A stretch of DNA of 64,000 nucleotides from Vibrio sp. JC009 (GCF_029016485.1 NZ_CP092106.1:744001-808000), one strand, 5' to 3'. Counted from the first letter of the stretch, positions 28,151 to 38,267 are shown. Made by a program: numbers and translations. Notes: generated from the letters alone by a model not told the origin.

Positions 28151-29239
28151 ATGAAACCGTCCATACTAACTAAGCTGGAAACCCTTGTAGAAAGATACGA
28201 AGAGGTTCAGCACCTTCTTGGTGATCCTGATGTAATCGGAGACCAGGACAAATTCAGAGCCCTGTCAAAAGAATACTCTCAGCTGGAAGAAGTGACTAAG
28301 TGCTTCCAGGCATACCAGCAGGCGCAGGAAGACCTGGCTGCTGCGCAAGAGATGGCAAACGAAGACGATGAAGAGATGCGCGAAATGGCGCAGGAAGAGA
28401 TCAAGGAAGCAAAAGAAGCCATTGAACGACTGACCGATGAGCTGCAGATCCTGCTTCTGCCAAAAGATCCTAACGATGAGCGTAACTGCTTCCTTGAAAT
28501 TCGAGCCGGTGCTGGTGGCGATGAAGCGGGTATCTTTGCCGGTGATCTTTTCCGTATGTACAGCAAATATGCAGAAAAGCAGGGCTGGCGCATTGAAGTA
28601 ATGAGTGCCAACGAGTCAGAGCAGGGCGGTTATAAAGAGATGATCGCGAAAGTAAATGGCGATGGCGCATACGGTATTCTGAAGTTTGAATCCGGCGGTC
28701 ACCGTGTACAGCGTGTTCCTGCAACTGAATCTCAGGGGCGTGTTCATACCTCTGCCTGTACCGTTGCGGTTATGGCTGAAATTCCGGAAGCCGATCTTCC
28801 AGAAATTAAAGCGGCTGATCTGAAAATTGATACCTTCCGTGCATCGGGTGCCGGTGGTCAGCACGTAAACACCACCGACTCTGCAATCCGTATTACCCAC
28901 CTTCCAACGGGTACAGTGGTTGAGTGTCAGGATGAGCGTTCACAGCACAAGAACAAGGCGAAAGCCATGTCTGTTCTGGCTGCGCGTATTATCCAGGCAG
29001 AAGAAGCGCGCCGCGCGGCAGAAGTTTCTGATACCCGCCGTAACCTGCTGGGCAGTGGCGACCGCAGTGACCGTATCCGTACATACAACTATCCTCAGGG
29101 CCGGGTGTCTGATCACCGTATCAACCTGACGCTTTACCGTCTGAACGAAGTGATGGAAGGCGATCTGCAGAGTCTTGTTGACCCTGTACTTCAGGAGCAT
29201 CAGGCTGATCAGCTGGCGGCACTGGCTGAACAAAACTAA
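28151..29239 (+). CDS. prfA: Peptide chain release factor 1
   Basis: RF1 recognises UAA and UAG and triggers hydrolysis of peptidyl-tRNA. The codon-recognition tripeptide PAT lies in [16 protein letters not shown], and the catalytic GGQ in [16 protein letters not shown]. The 362 residues compare with 360 in E. coli. It lies 8 bases after hemA. The GGQ glutamine is the substrate of PrmC, encoded 4 bases downstream. Confidence 0.98.
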   Translation: MKPSILTKLETLVERYEEVQHLLGDPDVIGDQDKFRALSKEYSQLEEVTKCFQAYQQAQEDLAAAQEMANEDDEEMREMAQEEIKEAKEAIERLTDELQILLLPKDPNDERNCFLEIRAGAGGDEAGIFAGDLFRMYSKYAEKQGWRIEVMSANESEQGGYKEMIAKVNGDGAYGILKFESGGHRVQRVPATESQGRVHTSACTVAVMAEIPEADLPEIKAADLKIDTFRASGAGGQHVNTTDSAIRITHLPTGTVVECQDERSQHKNKAKAMSVLAARIIQAEEARRAAEVSDTRRNLLGSGDRSDRIRTYNYPQGRVSDHRINLTLYRLNEVMEGDLQSLVDPVLQEHQADQLAALAEQN

Positions 29240-29243
29240 TTGA

Positions 29244-30101
29244 ATGGACAATCACTCAATTCATTCCATTGAACAGACCTTAAAAGCGGCAATATCAGTT
29301 CTGCAGGAGAGTGGAACTGATTCGCCGTCTTTGGATGCGGCGGTACTTCTTTGCCACGTTCTGGATAAACCACGCAGTTACCTTCTTACCTGGCCGGAAA
29401 AAGAGCTGGACGACGATCAGCAAAAAGCTTTCCAGGCCTTGCTGGAGCGCCGGATCAATGGCGAACCTGTGGCTTATATTACGGGTGAGCGTGAGTTCTG
29501 GTCCCTTCCGCTGAAAGTTGCCCCTTCAACTCTTATCCCAAGGCCGGACACAGAAAGGCTGGTGGAGCTTGCGCTGGATAAAGCCCTGTTTATTCAGGGG
29601 CCTGTGCTTGATCTGGGCACCGGAACCGGGGCAATTGCGCTGGCATTAGCGTCAGAGCTGCCTGAGCGTCAAATTATTGGTGTTGATCTGCGTGAAGAGG
29701 CGAAGCAGCTTGCCACGGAAAATGGCAAGAGACTTAAGCTGTTGAATTGTAAATTCTATCAGGGAAGCTGGTTTGAACCGCTGGAAGATGGAACAAAGTT
29801 TGCTTTAATTGTGTCGAACCCGCCATATATCGAAAAAGACGACCCGCACCTGACACAGGGCGATGTTCGTTTTGAACCCATTTCGGCACTGGTTGCTGAA
29901 GAAAAAGGCCTGGCGGATATCAGGCATATTGCCACTCATGCTAAAAGCCACCTCCAAAATCAGGGATGGCTGCTGTTTGAGCATGGATTTGAGCAGGGTG
30001 CTGCAGTTCGTCAGTTGATGACAGAACTGGGTTACACCAATGTCTGTACAGAACAAGATTATGCGGGGAATGACAGGGTTACCCTCGGGCAGTTAGTGTA
30101 A
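29244..30101 (+). CDS. prmC: Release factor glutamine methyltransferase PrmC
   Basis: PrmC uses SAM to N5-methylate the GGQ glutamine of release factors. It has an N-terminal helical domain, a SAM-binding LDLGTGTGAIALALA near residue 115 and the catalytic SNPPYIEKDD near residue 190. It is 285 residues long. The prfA-prmC pairing is the usual enzyme-substrate operon. Confidence 0.97.
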   Translation: MDNHSIHSIEQTLKAAISVLQESGTDSPSLDAAVLLCHVLDKPRSYLLTWPEKELDDDQQKAFQALLERRINGEPVAYITGEREFWSLPLKVAPSTLIPRPDTERLVELALDKALFIQGPVLDLGTGTGAIALALASELPERQIIGVDLREEAKQLATENGKRLKLLNCKFYQGSWFEPLEDGTKFALIVSNPPYIEKDDPHLTQGDVRFEPISALVAEEKGLADIRHIATHAKSHLQNQGWLLFEHGFEQGAAVRQLMTELGYTNVCTEQDYAGNDRVTLGQLV

Positions 30102-30142
30102 TTGTTCATCTCCGTATACTAAAAAAGAATAAGCGAGAAATA

Positions 30143-30526
30143 ATGTATTTTGCTCTGAAACATATTCACCTTTTATCCATTGCCCTGAGTGCAATATTAC
30201 TCTCTGTCCGCTATGCGCTTATCACCATGGAGTCGGACAAACTCAATGCAAAAATTCTCAAAATTGCTCCCCATGTTGTAGATACGGTTCTGATCCTGTC
30301 AGGTGTCGGCCTGGTTATTAGCATGGGCTTTGTTCCTTTTACACCGGGTACAGAGTGGTTTACTGAAAAAGTAACCTGCATCTTAGCCTATTTCGCACTG
30401 ACTCTTTTTGTTGTGAAAATTGCCAAAGGCAAGCTGATCCGCGCATTCGCATTCTTCGGCGCACTAGGCTGGCTGTTTATGGCAGGCAATGTTGCAGTAT
30501 CAAAAGTTCCCGCATTAATGGGGTAA
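30143..30526 (+). CDS. SirB2 family membrane protein
   Basis: This 127-residue protein has four hydrophobic segments and resembles the SirB2/YchQ family found between prmC and sirB1 in enterobacteria. SirB2 was named as a regulator of invasion genes in Salmonella, but its biochemical role is unknown. It is the only membrane protein of this operon. It ends 3 bases before the sirB1 ATG. Confidence 0.88.
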   Translation: MYFALKHIHLLSIALSAILLSVRYALITMESDKLNAKILKIAPHVVDTVLILSGVGLVISMGFVPFTPGTEWFTEKVTCILAYFALTLFVVKIAKGKLIRAFAFFGALGWLFMAGNVAVSKVPALMG

Positions 30527-30529
30527 AAG

Positions 30530-31339
30530 ATGTTTAATTTAGTCGATGAAGATTTAGATAATATGGAGCTGGTGGAAGGCGCACTGGCTTTGAATGTATC
30601 CATTAATCCTGAAACCAATCATCACTGGGTAGAGCAGGAACTAAAGCGTCTGCTGAGCGAAGCTGAACTGGCTCTGGTTTCAGAGCAGAATGAAAAGCAG
30701 AGATTTGAATCTTTTCTTCGCCTTTTCTACCACGAGTGGAATTTTCAGGGAGACACGGAGGCGTACTTTGCGTCAGATAATGTCTTTATGGATAAAGTGT
30801 TAGAGAGAAGAAAAGGGATCCCGGTCAGCCTGGGTTCGCTGCTGCTCTACTTTGGCCGTCAGCTTGGATTTCCTGTTGAGGGCGTCACTTTCCCTACACA
30901 ATTTATTGTTAAAGTCAGCTGGTATGAAGAGAAGCCGGTCTATATCAATCCCTTTAATGGTGAGTATGTGCCGGAAAAAGTCCTTCAGGCGTGGCTGATT
31001 GGTCATGACGGGCCGCTGGCGAAGCTGGAGCCTTCTCATCTGGAGTCTGCTGATAACCCGACGGTTATCGGTCGCTGGCTTGCCATTATTAAGAGCGCAC
31101 TTTTAAGAGAAGAGCGTTATACTCTTGCTTTAAGGTGTACGAATCTGGCGCTGACCTTTGTACCTGATGATCCATATGAAATCCGCGATCGCGGCTTTAT
31201 CTATCAGCAGCTTGACTGCCATCAGATAGCCATCACGGATTATGAGTTTTTCATTGATCAATGCCCTGAAGATCCGGCAGCCGATCTGCTTAAAGCGCAG
31301 CTTAAAGCAATGAATGAAAGCTCGGTAACCATACATTAA
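30530..31339 (+). CDS. SirB1 family protein (YchA-like, transglutaminase-like fold)
   Basis: This 269-residue cytoplasmic protein has an N-terminal SirB1/transglutaminase-like domain (RKGIPVSLGSLLLYFGRQLG, then FPTQFIVK). A C-terminal tetratricopeptide-like helical pair (YTLALRCTNLALTF, then IRDRGFIYQQLDCHQIAITDYEFF) follows. Its function is unknown. The gene order prmC-sirB2-sirB1-kdsA is the conserved one. Confidence 0.88.
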   Translation: MFNLVDEDLDNMELVEGALALNVSINPETNHHWVEQELKRLLSEAELALVSEQNEKQRFESFLRLFYHEWNFQGDTEAYFASDNVFMDKVLERRKGIPVSLGSLLLYFGRQLGFPVEGVTFPTQFIVKVSWYEEKPVYINPFNGEYVPEKVLQAWLIGHDGPLAKLEPSHLESADNPTVIGRWLAIIKSALLREERYTLALRCTNLALTFVPDDPYEIRDRGFIYQQLDCHQIAITDYEFFIDQCPEDPAADLLKAQLKAMNESSVTIH

Positions 31340-31352
31340 TTAATCAATCTGA

Positions 31353-32213
<861 letters not shown>

Positions 32214-32237
32214 TTTTTACTGCAAAACTATAGATTG

Positions 32238-32263
32238 AAAAACCGGCGCTCGCCGGTTTTTTT
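32238..32263 (+). terminator. kdsA operon terminator
   Basis: AAAACCGGCG and CGCCGGTTTT form a stem with a 2-4 nt loop, followed by seven T. It lies 25 bases after the kdsA stop. Confidence 0.92.
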
Positions 32264-32535
32264 GTGCCAAAAAAATGTGTTACACAGCATAGAATAAACA
32301 CATACTGAAACATATTCAGGTTCAGCCCCATTTCCGGATGCTTTTTTGCAGGCAGTCACAGTTTGTTTGTCATATATCTGTAATATTCGCAACACAAATA
32401 CTTCATCCGTCTGATGTTGAAATTCTTTTGTTTCTATAGCAATACTAGAAATATAACGAATGTATTGGTTGGATGAATTATAACTTAAGTATTCGAAAGA
32501 GTGCTTTAACAGATCGATAAATAAAGGTAATGACA

Positions 32536-34191
32536 ATGAAGGAACGCCTGATTCTTAAAACTGCATTAAGTGCAGCTATTCTTGCGACGCTAGCCGGTTG
32601 TGCTTCTGGTCCTCAGTGGGAAGAAGATCAGACTTATAAGCTAACCATTCTGCATACTAACGACCATCATGGCCGCTTCTGGCACAACAAGTATGGTGAG
32701 TACGGTATGGCTGCTCGTAAGACTCTGGTGGATGACCTGCGTGAAGAGATTCGTGCGGAAGGCGGCAGTGTATTACTGCTTTCTGGTGGTGATATTAATA
32801 CGGGAGTTCCAGAGTCTGACCTTCAGGACGCAGAGCCGGATTTCAAAGGCATGAACATGCTTGGTTATGATGCAATGGCTCTGGGTAACCATGAATTTGA
32901 TAACCCGCTCGAGGTGCTTGAGCAGCAGATGGATTGGGCTAACTTCCCTATGCTTTCTGCGAATATTTATGATAAGGAAACCGGCAAGCGTAAGTATCAG
33001 GCTTATCAGATGTTTGAAAAGCAGGGTATTAAGATTGCACTTATCGGTCTGACAACTGAAGACACAATGAAGATCGGTAACCCAGAGTACATCAGTTCAC
33101 TGGACTTCCGTGATCCGAAGGAAGAAGCGAAGAAGCTGATTGCTGAGATCAAGAAGACGGAAAAACCAGATCTGATTTTCGCGGTAACTCATATGGGTCA
33201 CTACGCTAACGCGATGAGCGGCGTAAACGCACCGGGTGATGTTGCTCTTGCCCGTTACCTTGATGAAGGTGACCTGGACATGATTGTGGGTGGTCACTCA
33301 CAGGAGCCTGTCTGTATGGAAGGCCCTAACATGTACAATAAGAACTTTAAGCCGGGCGAATCTTGTGAACCGGATAACCAGAACGGTACCTGGATTGTAC
33401 AGGCGCATGAGTGGGGTAAATATGTTGGCCGTGCTGACTTTGAATTTATCAATGGTGAACTGGAGATGGTTAGCTATAACCTGATCCCGGTTAACCTGAA
33501 GAAGAAGATCAAGGTTGATGGTAAGAAGAAGCGCGTATTTATTCAGGATGAGATTGCACAAGATGCTGAAATGAAGGCATTCCTGCAGCCTTATCAGGAT
33601 AAGGGTCAGGAGAAGCTTGGTATCAAGGTAGCAGAGACGAATGGCCGTCTTGAAGGTGAGCGTAATATCGTTCGCTTTAACCAGACTAACCTTGGCCGTC
33701 TGATTGCGACAGCTCAGATGGAGAGCGCAAAAGCTGACTTTGGTGTGATGAACTCTGGTGGTGTGCGTGCGTCAATGGATGCTGGTGATATTACTTACAA
33801 AGACGTTCTGACTGTTCAGCCGTTTGGTAATGCGATTACCTTTACTGATATGAAGGGTAGCGAAGTTATTGATTATCTGAATGTTGTAGCGACTAAGCCG
33901 GTGGATTCTGGTGCTTACGCTCAGTTTGCAGGTATTTCTATGACGGTTGCTGACGGTAAGGTGAGTGATGTCCTGATCGGTGGTAAGCCGGTTGATATGA
34001 ATAAGATTTACCGCTTCACTGTACCAAGCTTTAACGCTGCTGGTGGTGACGGTTATCCTAAGCTGACTGGCCACCCAGGCTATGTAAACACTGGCTTTGT
34101 TGATGCAGGCGTGCTGAAAGATTACCTGGAGAAAAACTCTCCGATTGATGTTAGCAAGTACGAGCCTAAGGGTGAGATGGTTTATAAGTAA
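32536..34191 (+). CDS. nutA: Lipoprotein 5'-nucleotidase (NutA/UshA type)
   Basis: This surface or periplasmic 5'-nucleotidase of the UshA family lets vibrios use extracellular nucleotides. It has a lipoprotein signal with lipobox LAGC, unlike the soluble enterobacterial UshA. The metallophosphatase motifs are ILHTNDHHGRFW, LLSGGDINTG, ALGNHEFDN and VGGHSQEPVC. The substrate-binding C-terminal domain holds MNSGGVRASMDAG and PSFNAAGGDGYPK. I chose the ATG at 32536 because AAAGG lies 8 bases upstream; the ATG at 32530 is too close. The product has 551 residues, and NutA of other vibrios looks very similar. Confidence 0.94.
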   Translation: MKERLILKTALSAAILATLAGCASGPQWEEDQTYKLTILHTNDHHGRFWHNKYGEYGMAARKTLVDDLREEIRAEGGSVLLLSGGDINTGVPESDLQDAEPDFKGMNMLGYDAMALGNHEFDNPLEVLEQQMDWANFPMLSANIYDKETGKRKYQAYQMFEKQGIKIALIGLTTEDTMKIGNPEYISSLDFRDPKEEAKKLIAEIKKTEKPDLIFAVTHMGHYANAMSGVNAPGDVALARYLDEGDLDMIVGGHSQEPVCMEGPNMYNKNFKPGESCEPDNQNGTWIVQAHEWGKYVGRADFEFINGELEMVSYNLIPVNLKKKIKVDGKKKRVFIQDEIAQDAEMKAFLQPYQDKGQEKLGIKVAETNGRLEGERNIVRFNQTNLGRLIATAQMESAKADFGVMNSGGVRASMDAGDITYKDVLTVQPFGNAITFTDMKGSEVIDYLNVVATKPVDSGAYAQFAGISMTVADGKVSDVLIGGKPVDMNKIYRFTVPSFNAAGGDGYPKLTGHPGYVNTGFVDAGVLKDYLEKNSPIDVSKYEPKGEMVYK

Positions 34192-34224
34192 GCTTGACCA
34201 TTAAAGCTGAAAAAACGTAAATTA

Positions 34225-34257
34225 AAGCGGTCAGAGTTTTCTCTGGCCGTTTTTTTT
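34225..34257 (+). terminator. nutA terminator
   Basis: GCGGTCAGAG and CTCTGGCCGT (34227-34236, 34241-34250) pair, with one G-T, and are followed by seven or more T. Confidence 0.9.
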
Positions 34258-34333
34258 GGGCGCTTATGGTTTCGTGGGTGCAGGACAACATGTAGGAATT
34301 AAACATAAATACGTGACCCATTTTAGTCCGTCA

Positions 34334-34440
34334 CTGACTAAATGTACTTGATTCCACAAACCGCTCAAGACATCCATGTTCGCTTAAACTTGGCCATCCA
34401 TGGCCCAAGTATGTTTGTTCCATCAAGTACATTCAGTCAG
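34334..34440. repeat. Long inverted-repeat element between nutA and ybaK
   Basis: CTGACTAAATGTACTTGAT (34334-34352) and ATCAAGTACATTCAGTCAG (34422-34440) pair at 18 of 19 positions across a 69-nt interior. The interior has its own hairpin (ACTTGGCCAT against ATGGCCCAAGT). The compact palindromic layout resembles a MITE or REP-type element. It is the only copy seen in this window. It lies in the leader of ybaK, ending 30 bases before the ATG. Confidence 0.75.
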
Positions 34441-34470
34441 TAAAGCGCTAAGAAAGAAGAGTAATAACAA

Positions 34471-34944
34471 ATGACTCCGGCAATAAATCTATTAAAAAAG
34501 AAAAAAATCTCTCACGTACTACGCCAGTATCAGCATGATCCAAACTGTCAGAGCTATGGTATGGAAGCGGCTGAAGCTTTAGGGATGGATCCGAAGCAGG
34601 TGTTTAAAACTCTGCTGTTTAGCGTTAATGGTGAAGCAAGAAATCTGGCGGTGGCAATTATTCCGGTGGATGAGAAGCTGAATCTGAAGCAGGCGGCTAA
34701 GGCGATGAAAGCGAAAAAAGCGGATATGGCGGATCCGGATATCGCTCAGAAGGTGACGGGATATATTGTTGGTGGCATAAGCCCTCTGGGACAAAAGAAA
34801 GCACTGCCGACGTTTATAGACAGCAGCGCTGAAGCTCAGGAGACGATTTTGATTTCAGGAGGAAAGCGGGGACTGGATATTGAGCTTGCCCCGCAGGATC
34901 TGATTGTGGTTACGCGTGGAGTATATTGTCAGTTAACCGCATAG
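34471..34944 (+). CDS. ybaK: Cys-tRNA(Pro)/Cys-tRNA(Cys) deacylase YbaK
   Basis: YbaK is a trans-editing factor that hydrolyses Cys-tRNA-Pro formed by prolyl-tRNA synthetase. The 157 residues match the family. MTPAINLLKKKKISH at the N-terminus and PKQVFKTLLFSVNG, GYIVGGISPLGQKK and ISGGKRGLDIELAPQDL are characteristic. A MITE begins 11 bases after the stop codon. Confidence 0.95.
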   Translation: MTPAINLLKKKKISHVLRQYQHDPNCQSYGMEAAEALGMDPKQVFKTLLFSVNGEARNLAVAIIPVDEKLNLKQAAKAMKAKKADMADPDIAQKVTGYIVGGISPLGQKKALPTFIDSSAEAQETILISGGKRGLDIELAPQDLIVVTRGVYCQLTA

Positions 34945-34954
34945 AAGTCTGCTT

Positions 34955-35218
34955 GTGACTTCCGAACTAAAAGCGAGCTCTAAACCGTTCTCCCCCTTTG
35001 ACCCGATAGCTAAGAGATCGGTGATGTTGATAGAAGGGGGAGTTAGAGGGGGTTGGTTATGCCATGCATGGTTAAACCACCAAAACTTAAACCCATGAGA
35101 AACAACCCCTCCCAGCCTCCCCTTCGATGTTACTTCTTCGAAAATCCGGCCTTTCGAGACTAAGGGGAGGAGCATTCTCTGTCCCCTCAGATATGTGCGC
35201 TCTAATCTAGAAAGTCAC
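34955..35218. mobile_element. MITE of the same core family with divergent ends, copy B
   Basis: The interior matches copy A in reverse orientation, apart from one replaced loop near 35000-35025. The ends lack the IS50-like outer end. Instead GTGACTTCCGAACTAAAAGC at 34955 pairs imperfectly (about 16 of 24) with the complement of the segment ending at 35218. The length of 264 bp matches copies A and C. No target duplication was found. The right end overlaps the rluF stop codon. Confidence 0.75.
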
Positions 35219-36231
35219 TTTTTCAGGGATAAAGTACCGGTCACTCTTTTTGCAGGCCTTTTAGCAGGCTTTGAGCCTGAAGAGGGCTTGGAATCCGATC
35301 TTGCCGGTTTTCCGGAAGAACGCTTCTGTTCGTTACGTTTTTTCGGAGAGTGCCTGAATTCATCTGCACCTTTACCGCTGTACGTACGATGCTTTGGTTT
35401 CTGGTTGCGTCTTGCTGTTGAAGTCTGGTTCTCATCGCGGCTGTCGAAAAGCTTGGCATCGGTAGCTTTTCGGATTCTTCGTCCTTCACCGTCCACTTTA
35501 GATGCCTCTTCGGTTCCCACTGAGTCTTCACTCATGCGCAGTATTTCTGCCACTTCCTCATCGCTCAGGTAGCGCCATTGACCGTTTGGAATGCCGTCAA
35601 TGGTGATGTTCATAATGCGTACCCGGCGAAGTTTATAGACTTCATAGCCCAGAGCTTCACACATACGGCGGATCTGGCGGTTAAGTCCCTGAGTCAGAAC
35701 GATGCGGAATGAGAATTTGGTTTCCTGAGTGACTTTACATGGCAGCGTCACTGTATCCAGAATTTTAACTCCGGAAGACATCTGCTTGATAAATTCTTTG
35801 GTGATCGGTTTATCTACACGAACCACGTACTCTTTTTCGTGGTTGTTGCCTGCGCGCAGAATCTTATTGACGATATCACCGTCGTTGGTCAGGAAGATCA
35901 GGCCGTCTGATGGCTTATCCAGTCTGCCGATAGGAAAGATGCGTTGTTTGTGCCCGATAAAGTCAACGATATTACCCTGAACATCGCGTTCTGTTGTGCA
36001 GGTGATACCGGTTGGTTTGTTCAGGGCGATATAGATTGGTTTCTCTTTTTTCTTCAGAGGGTTGCCGTCTACCAGTACGTCATCGCCAGGCTGTACTTTG
36101 GTGCCCATTTCAGGCACTGAGCCGTTGATGGTGACCCGGCCCTGATCGATTAAGCGGTCGGCTTCGCGGCGGGAGCAATACCCTGTTTCACTAATAAATT
36201 TATTCAGGCGTTTAGCAGTATCTTGTGACAT
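35215..36231 (-). CDS. rluF: 23S rRNA pseudouridine-2604 synthase RluF
   Basis: RluF isomerises U2604 of 23S rRNA; it can also act on tRNA-Tyr in E. coli. An N-terminal S4 RNA-binding domain ([24 protein letters not shown]) is followed by the RluB/E/F-type catalytic domain with the aspartate in [19 protein letters not shown] and [19 protein letters not shown] lysine/arginine/serine-rich, low-complexity tail of about 100 residues makes it longer (338) than E. coli RluF (290). The stop codon lies within the end of the MITE at 34955-35218, so the last residues may have been altered by that insertion. Confidence 0.93.
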   Translation of the reverse strand: MSQDTAKRLNKFISETGYCSRREADRLIDQGRVTINGSVPEMGTKVQPGDDVLVDGNPLKKKEKPIYIALNKPTGITCTTERDVQGNIVDFIGHKQRIFPIGRLDKPSDGLIFLTNDGDIVNKILRAGNNHEKEYVVRVDKPITKEFIKQMSSGVKILDTVTLPCKVTQETKFSFRIVLTQGLNRQIRRMCEALGYEVYKLRRVRIMNITIDGIPNGQWRYLSDEEVAEILRMSEDSVGTEEASKVDGEGRRIRKATDAKLFDSRDENQTSTARRNQKPKHRTYSGKGADEFRHSPKKRNEQKRSSGKPARSDSKPSSGSKPAKRPAKRVTGTLSLKK

Positions 36232-36276
36232 GTTTTTTCTCTCTAACGTTTCACAACGGTGAAATCTCTAAAATGG

Positions 36277-36858
36277 TTAACCCATACGTTTTTGGTGGCG
36301 TTCTCTGTTTTCCAGCTTTTTCTCATCGCTTTTACGCAGCATAACGTACACAGCACCGCTGCCACCGTGATGCCTCTGAGCGCTGTGAACACACATGACA
36401 TCCTTAATCTGGCGAAGCCAGTCGGCGGCGTAGCTTTTCATTAAAGCAGGCGGATTTGAACGTTCGCCTTTGCCATGGACTATGATTACGGTCCGGATAT
36501 CCATTCTCAGGCACTGTTTCAGAAACTTAACCACTTCGTCTCTGGCTTGCTCAAGTGTTTTCCTGTGCAGGTCGAGCTTCGCCTGAATAGGGTATTTCCC
36601 TAAGCGTAACTTGCGGTATACGCCATCCTGAACACCATCTCTTTTAAACTCGATGATGTCCTCAGGCTTAAGCATTGGAGCATTGTCAAGCGACAGGTAT
36701 TCAGGATCCTGTTCACTGAGCCAGACGGCGGCTTCCCTTCTTGCTATGTGGGCTTCAGTAACTTTGTGTTTTTTCTGGTGTTCAGCAGTATCTTGCGTCA
36801 GGGGTTTGACATCCCCCATCATTTGCTGAAATAAATCTAGATCATCTTCGTGAGACAT
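36277..36858 (-). CDS. smrA: Smr-domain nuclease SmrA
   Basis: This 193-residue protein has a C-terminal Smr (MutS2-related) domain: LDLHRKTLEQARDEV, IIVHGKGERSNPP and HGGSGAVYVMLR. An N-terminal conserved region (DDLDLFQQMMGDVKPL) precedes it. Smr domains cut branched DNA or RNA; the role of stand-alone SmrA is unclear. The start at 36858 is supported by GAGATGA just upstream, and an upstream extension is not needed. It lies 45 bases upstream of rluF on the same strand. Confidence 0.88.
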   Translation of the reverse strand: MSHEDDLDLFQQMMGDVKPLTQDTAEHQKKHKVTEAHIARREAAVWLSEQDPEYLSLDNAPMLKPEDIIEFKRDGVQDGVYRKLRLGKYPIQAKLDLHRKTLEQARDEVVKFLKQCLRMDIRTVIIVHGKGERSNPPALMKSYAADWLRQIKDVMCVHSAQRHHGGSGAVYVMLRKSDEKKLENRERHQKRMG

Positions 36859-36923
36859 AACTTCATCTCGAAACAGAACGGCTTTGGCAGAGTATACCAA
36901 GATATTTTAAATTCGGCGCATAG

Positions 36924-37160
36924 AAAAACCGGAGTAAATATTTAAATTTACTCCGGAGCAATAGCTATAATTGCTAAGCGATCTAGTGAGGAGATTTGTC
37001 ACTCACGCCCTCGCATATGAACAAACACAGGAAATAGCATCAAACTAAGAGCGCTTATAACTATCGTTCATGATGGCTATCGGCATATCCCAAAAAGGAG
37101 TGCGAGCTAACGTTCCATGTTATCCTTCAGCAAAGAATGTGAAGACAGGTATTAACTTAG
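36924..37160 (-). ncRNA. Candidate small RNA upstream of smrA
   Basis: On the minus strand, about 200 bases with no credible reading frame end in a strong terminator: an 11-bp perfect stem CCGGAGTAAAT/ATTTACTCCGG (36929-36956) followed by TTTTT. No annotated minus-strand gene lies upstream to explain this terminator. An FNR-like site precedes the region. The 5' end is a guess. An attenuated smrA leader is an alternative. Confidence 0.4.
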
Positions 37161-37181
37161 AGCGAGTTAGCGTGTTTAGTC

Positions 37182-37195
37182 ATGATCTGGATCAA
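37182..37195 (-). promoter_or_regulatory. FNR-like site (TTGAT-N4-ATCAT)
   Basis: The minus strand reads TTGATCCAGATCAT, one base from the FNR consensus TTGAT-N4-ATCAA. It lies upstream of the candidate small RNA on that strand and about 110 bases upstream of the tRNA-Pro promoter on the other. A good -10 at the class II distance is not evident. Confidence 0.4.
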
Positions 37196-37302
37196 GTGGC
37201 TAGAATAGGTTAATAAATTGTTTTTATTGTTGTGTTTTTAGTCACGTTTTGGGTGCAAAATGACCGATAAAACTTTTTTGTAAAAAAACTGACGAAAAGG
37301 GC

Positions 37303-37330
37303 TTGCGTCTCTGTCAAGAATCCGTAATAT
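37303..37330 (+). promoter_or_regulatory. Promoter of the tRNA-Pro locus
   Basis: TTGCGT, a 16-base spacer and TAATAT lie upstream of the tRNA-Pro fragment and gene. Confidence 0.7.
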
Positions 37331-37358
37331 ACGCATCCGTTCCAACGAACAACACATT

Positions 37359-37441
37359 ATCGGTGAATAGCGCAGTTTGATAGCGCATCTCCGGCTTTTA
37401 GGAATAGCGGACCAGAGGGCGACCCTCTAGCGAGCTCCTAA
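37359..37441 (+). pseudogene. tRNA-Pro 5' half fused to a hairpin
   Basis: The first 30 bases (CGGTGAATAGCGCAGTTTGA, then TAGCGCATCT) equal the 5' part of the intact tRNA-Pro at 37458 apart from one base. The rest is replaced by an inverted repeat of about 50 bp (TTTAGGA...TCCTAA, with inner AGAGGG-CGA-CCCTCT). No T arm or CCA end exists. It lies between the promoter and the intact gene, so it is probably transcribed with it. Confidence 0.75.
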
Positions 37442-37457
37442 GCAAAACAGACATTAT

Positions 37458-37534
<77 letters not shown>

Positions 37535-37542
37535 TATTTAAG

Positions 37543-37569
37543 ACCTCGTCATATGACGGGGTTTTTTTA
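37543..37569 (+). terminator. tRNA-Pro terminator
   Basis: ACCTCGTCA and TGACGGGGT form a stem with one G-T pair and a 2-4 nt loop, followed by seven T. It begins 9 bases after the tRNA. Confidence 0.88.
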
Positions 37570-37634
37570 TATCTGTAATAACTGGTTCAGGATCAGAGGG
37601 TCGGGGACGGGCTTTGCCCTATAGCGTAATAGGG

Positions 37635-37897
37635 TTAACTCTTATACACAAATATTAAAGTGACCAGAGAACGGTTCTCCCCCTTGAGTGAAAAGCCTAA
37701 CTGGTTGATAAAGCTAACAGAAGGGGGAGTTAGAGGGGGTTGGTTATGCCATGCATGGTTAAACCACCAAAACTTAAGCTCATGAGAAACAACCCCTCCC
37801 TGCCTCCCCTTCGATGTTACTTTTTCGAAAATCCGGCCTTTCGAGGCTAAGGGGAGGAGCATTCTTTGGCTCCTTAAACTTGTGTATAAGAGTCAGG
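37635..37897. mobile_element. 263-bp MITE with Tn5/IS50-like ends, copy C
   Basis: This copy is nearly identical to copy A in reverse orientation and has exactly the same length. The ends carry CTCTTATACACAAATATTA on the left and ACTTGTGTATAAGAGTCAGG on the right. The 9-bp direct repeat GTAATAGGG (37626-37634 and 37898-37906) flanks it. The high identity of two copies with intact duplications suggests recent movement. Confidence 0.9.
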
Positions 37898-37922
37898 GTA
37901 ATAGGGCTATAGGTATGAGCCC

Positions 37923-38267
37923 CTAAACCTGCAAATAGGCAAAAAATCCCATCCAGCTAATAACCAAAAGTGCCCAAGGCAACATACTATTCGACGTCCC
38001 GGTTGATGCCTTTGTTTCCACCGTCTCAACCTGACTTTCTTCCGTCACTTGCTGCCGGATCTTATCTTTGCGCTCTTTCTTTTTCGCTTTATCAGCCAGT
38101 CTGGCTCTCTCTTTCTGCTGCTTTTTGTATTGGGCGATCCCTTTTTCGATGCCCTGCGCGATAAGTTTGGTCTGCTCTTTTGTCTGCCCCGGTTTTTGTG
38201 TGGCTTTAGCTATTTTCATCGCTTCGGTTTGTGTTTCTGCGGATATTGGAGTTTTGTTTTTGGCCAT
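37923..38267 (-). CDS. DUF2956 family protein
   Basis: This 114-residue protein has a lysine/glutamine-rich charged N-terminal two-thirds (KAKKKERKDKIRQQ) and one C-terminal membrane segment (MLPWALLVISWMGFFAYL). It looks like the small DUF2956 family common in Vibrio and relatives; no function is known. It is divergent from the DUF2919 gene. The MITE at 37635 ends 25 bases after its stop. Confidence 0.75.
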   Translation of the reverse strand: MAKNKTPISAETQTEAMKIAKATQKPGQTKEQTKLIAQGIEKGIAQYKKQQKERARLADKAKKKERKDKIRQQVTEESQVETVETKASTGTSNSMLPWALLVISWMGFFAYLQV

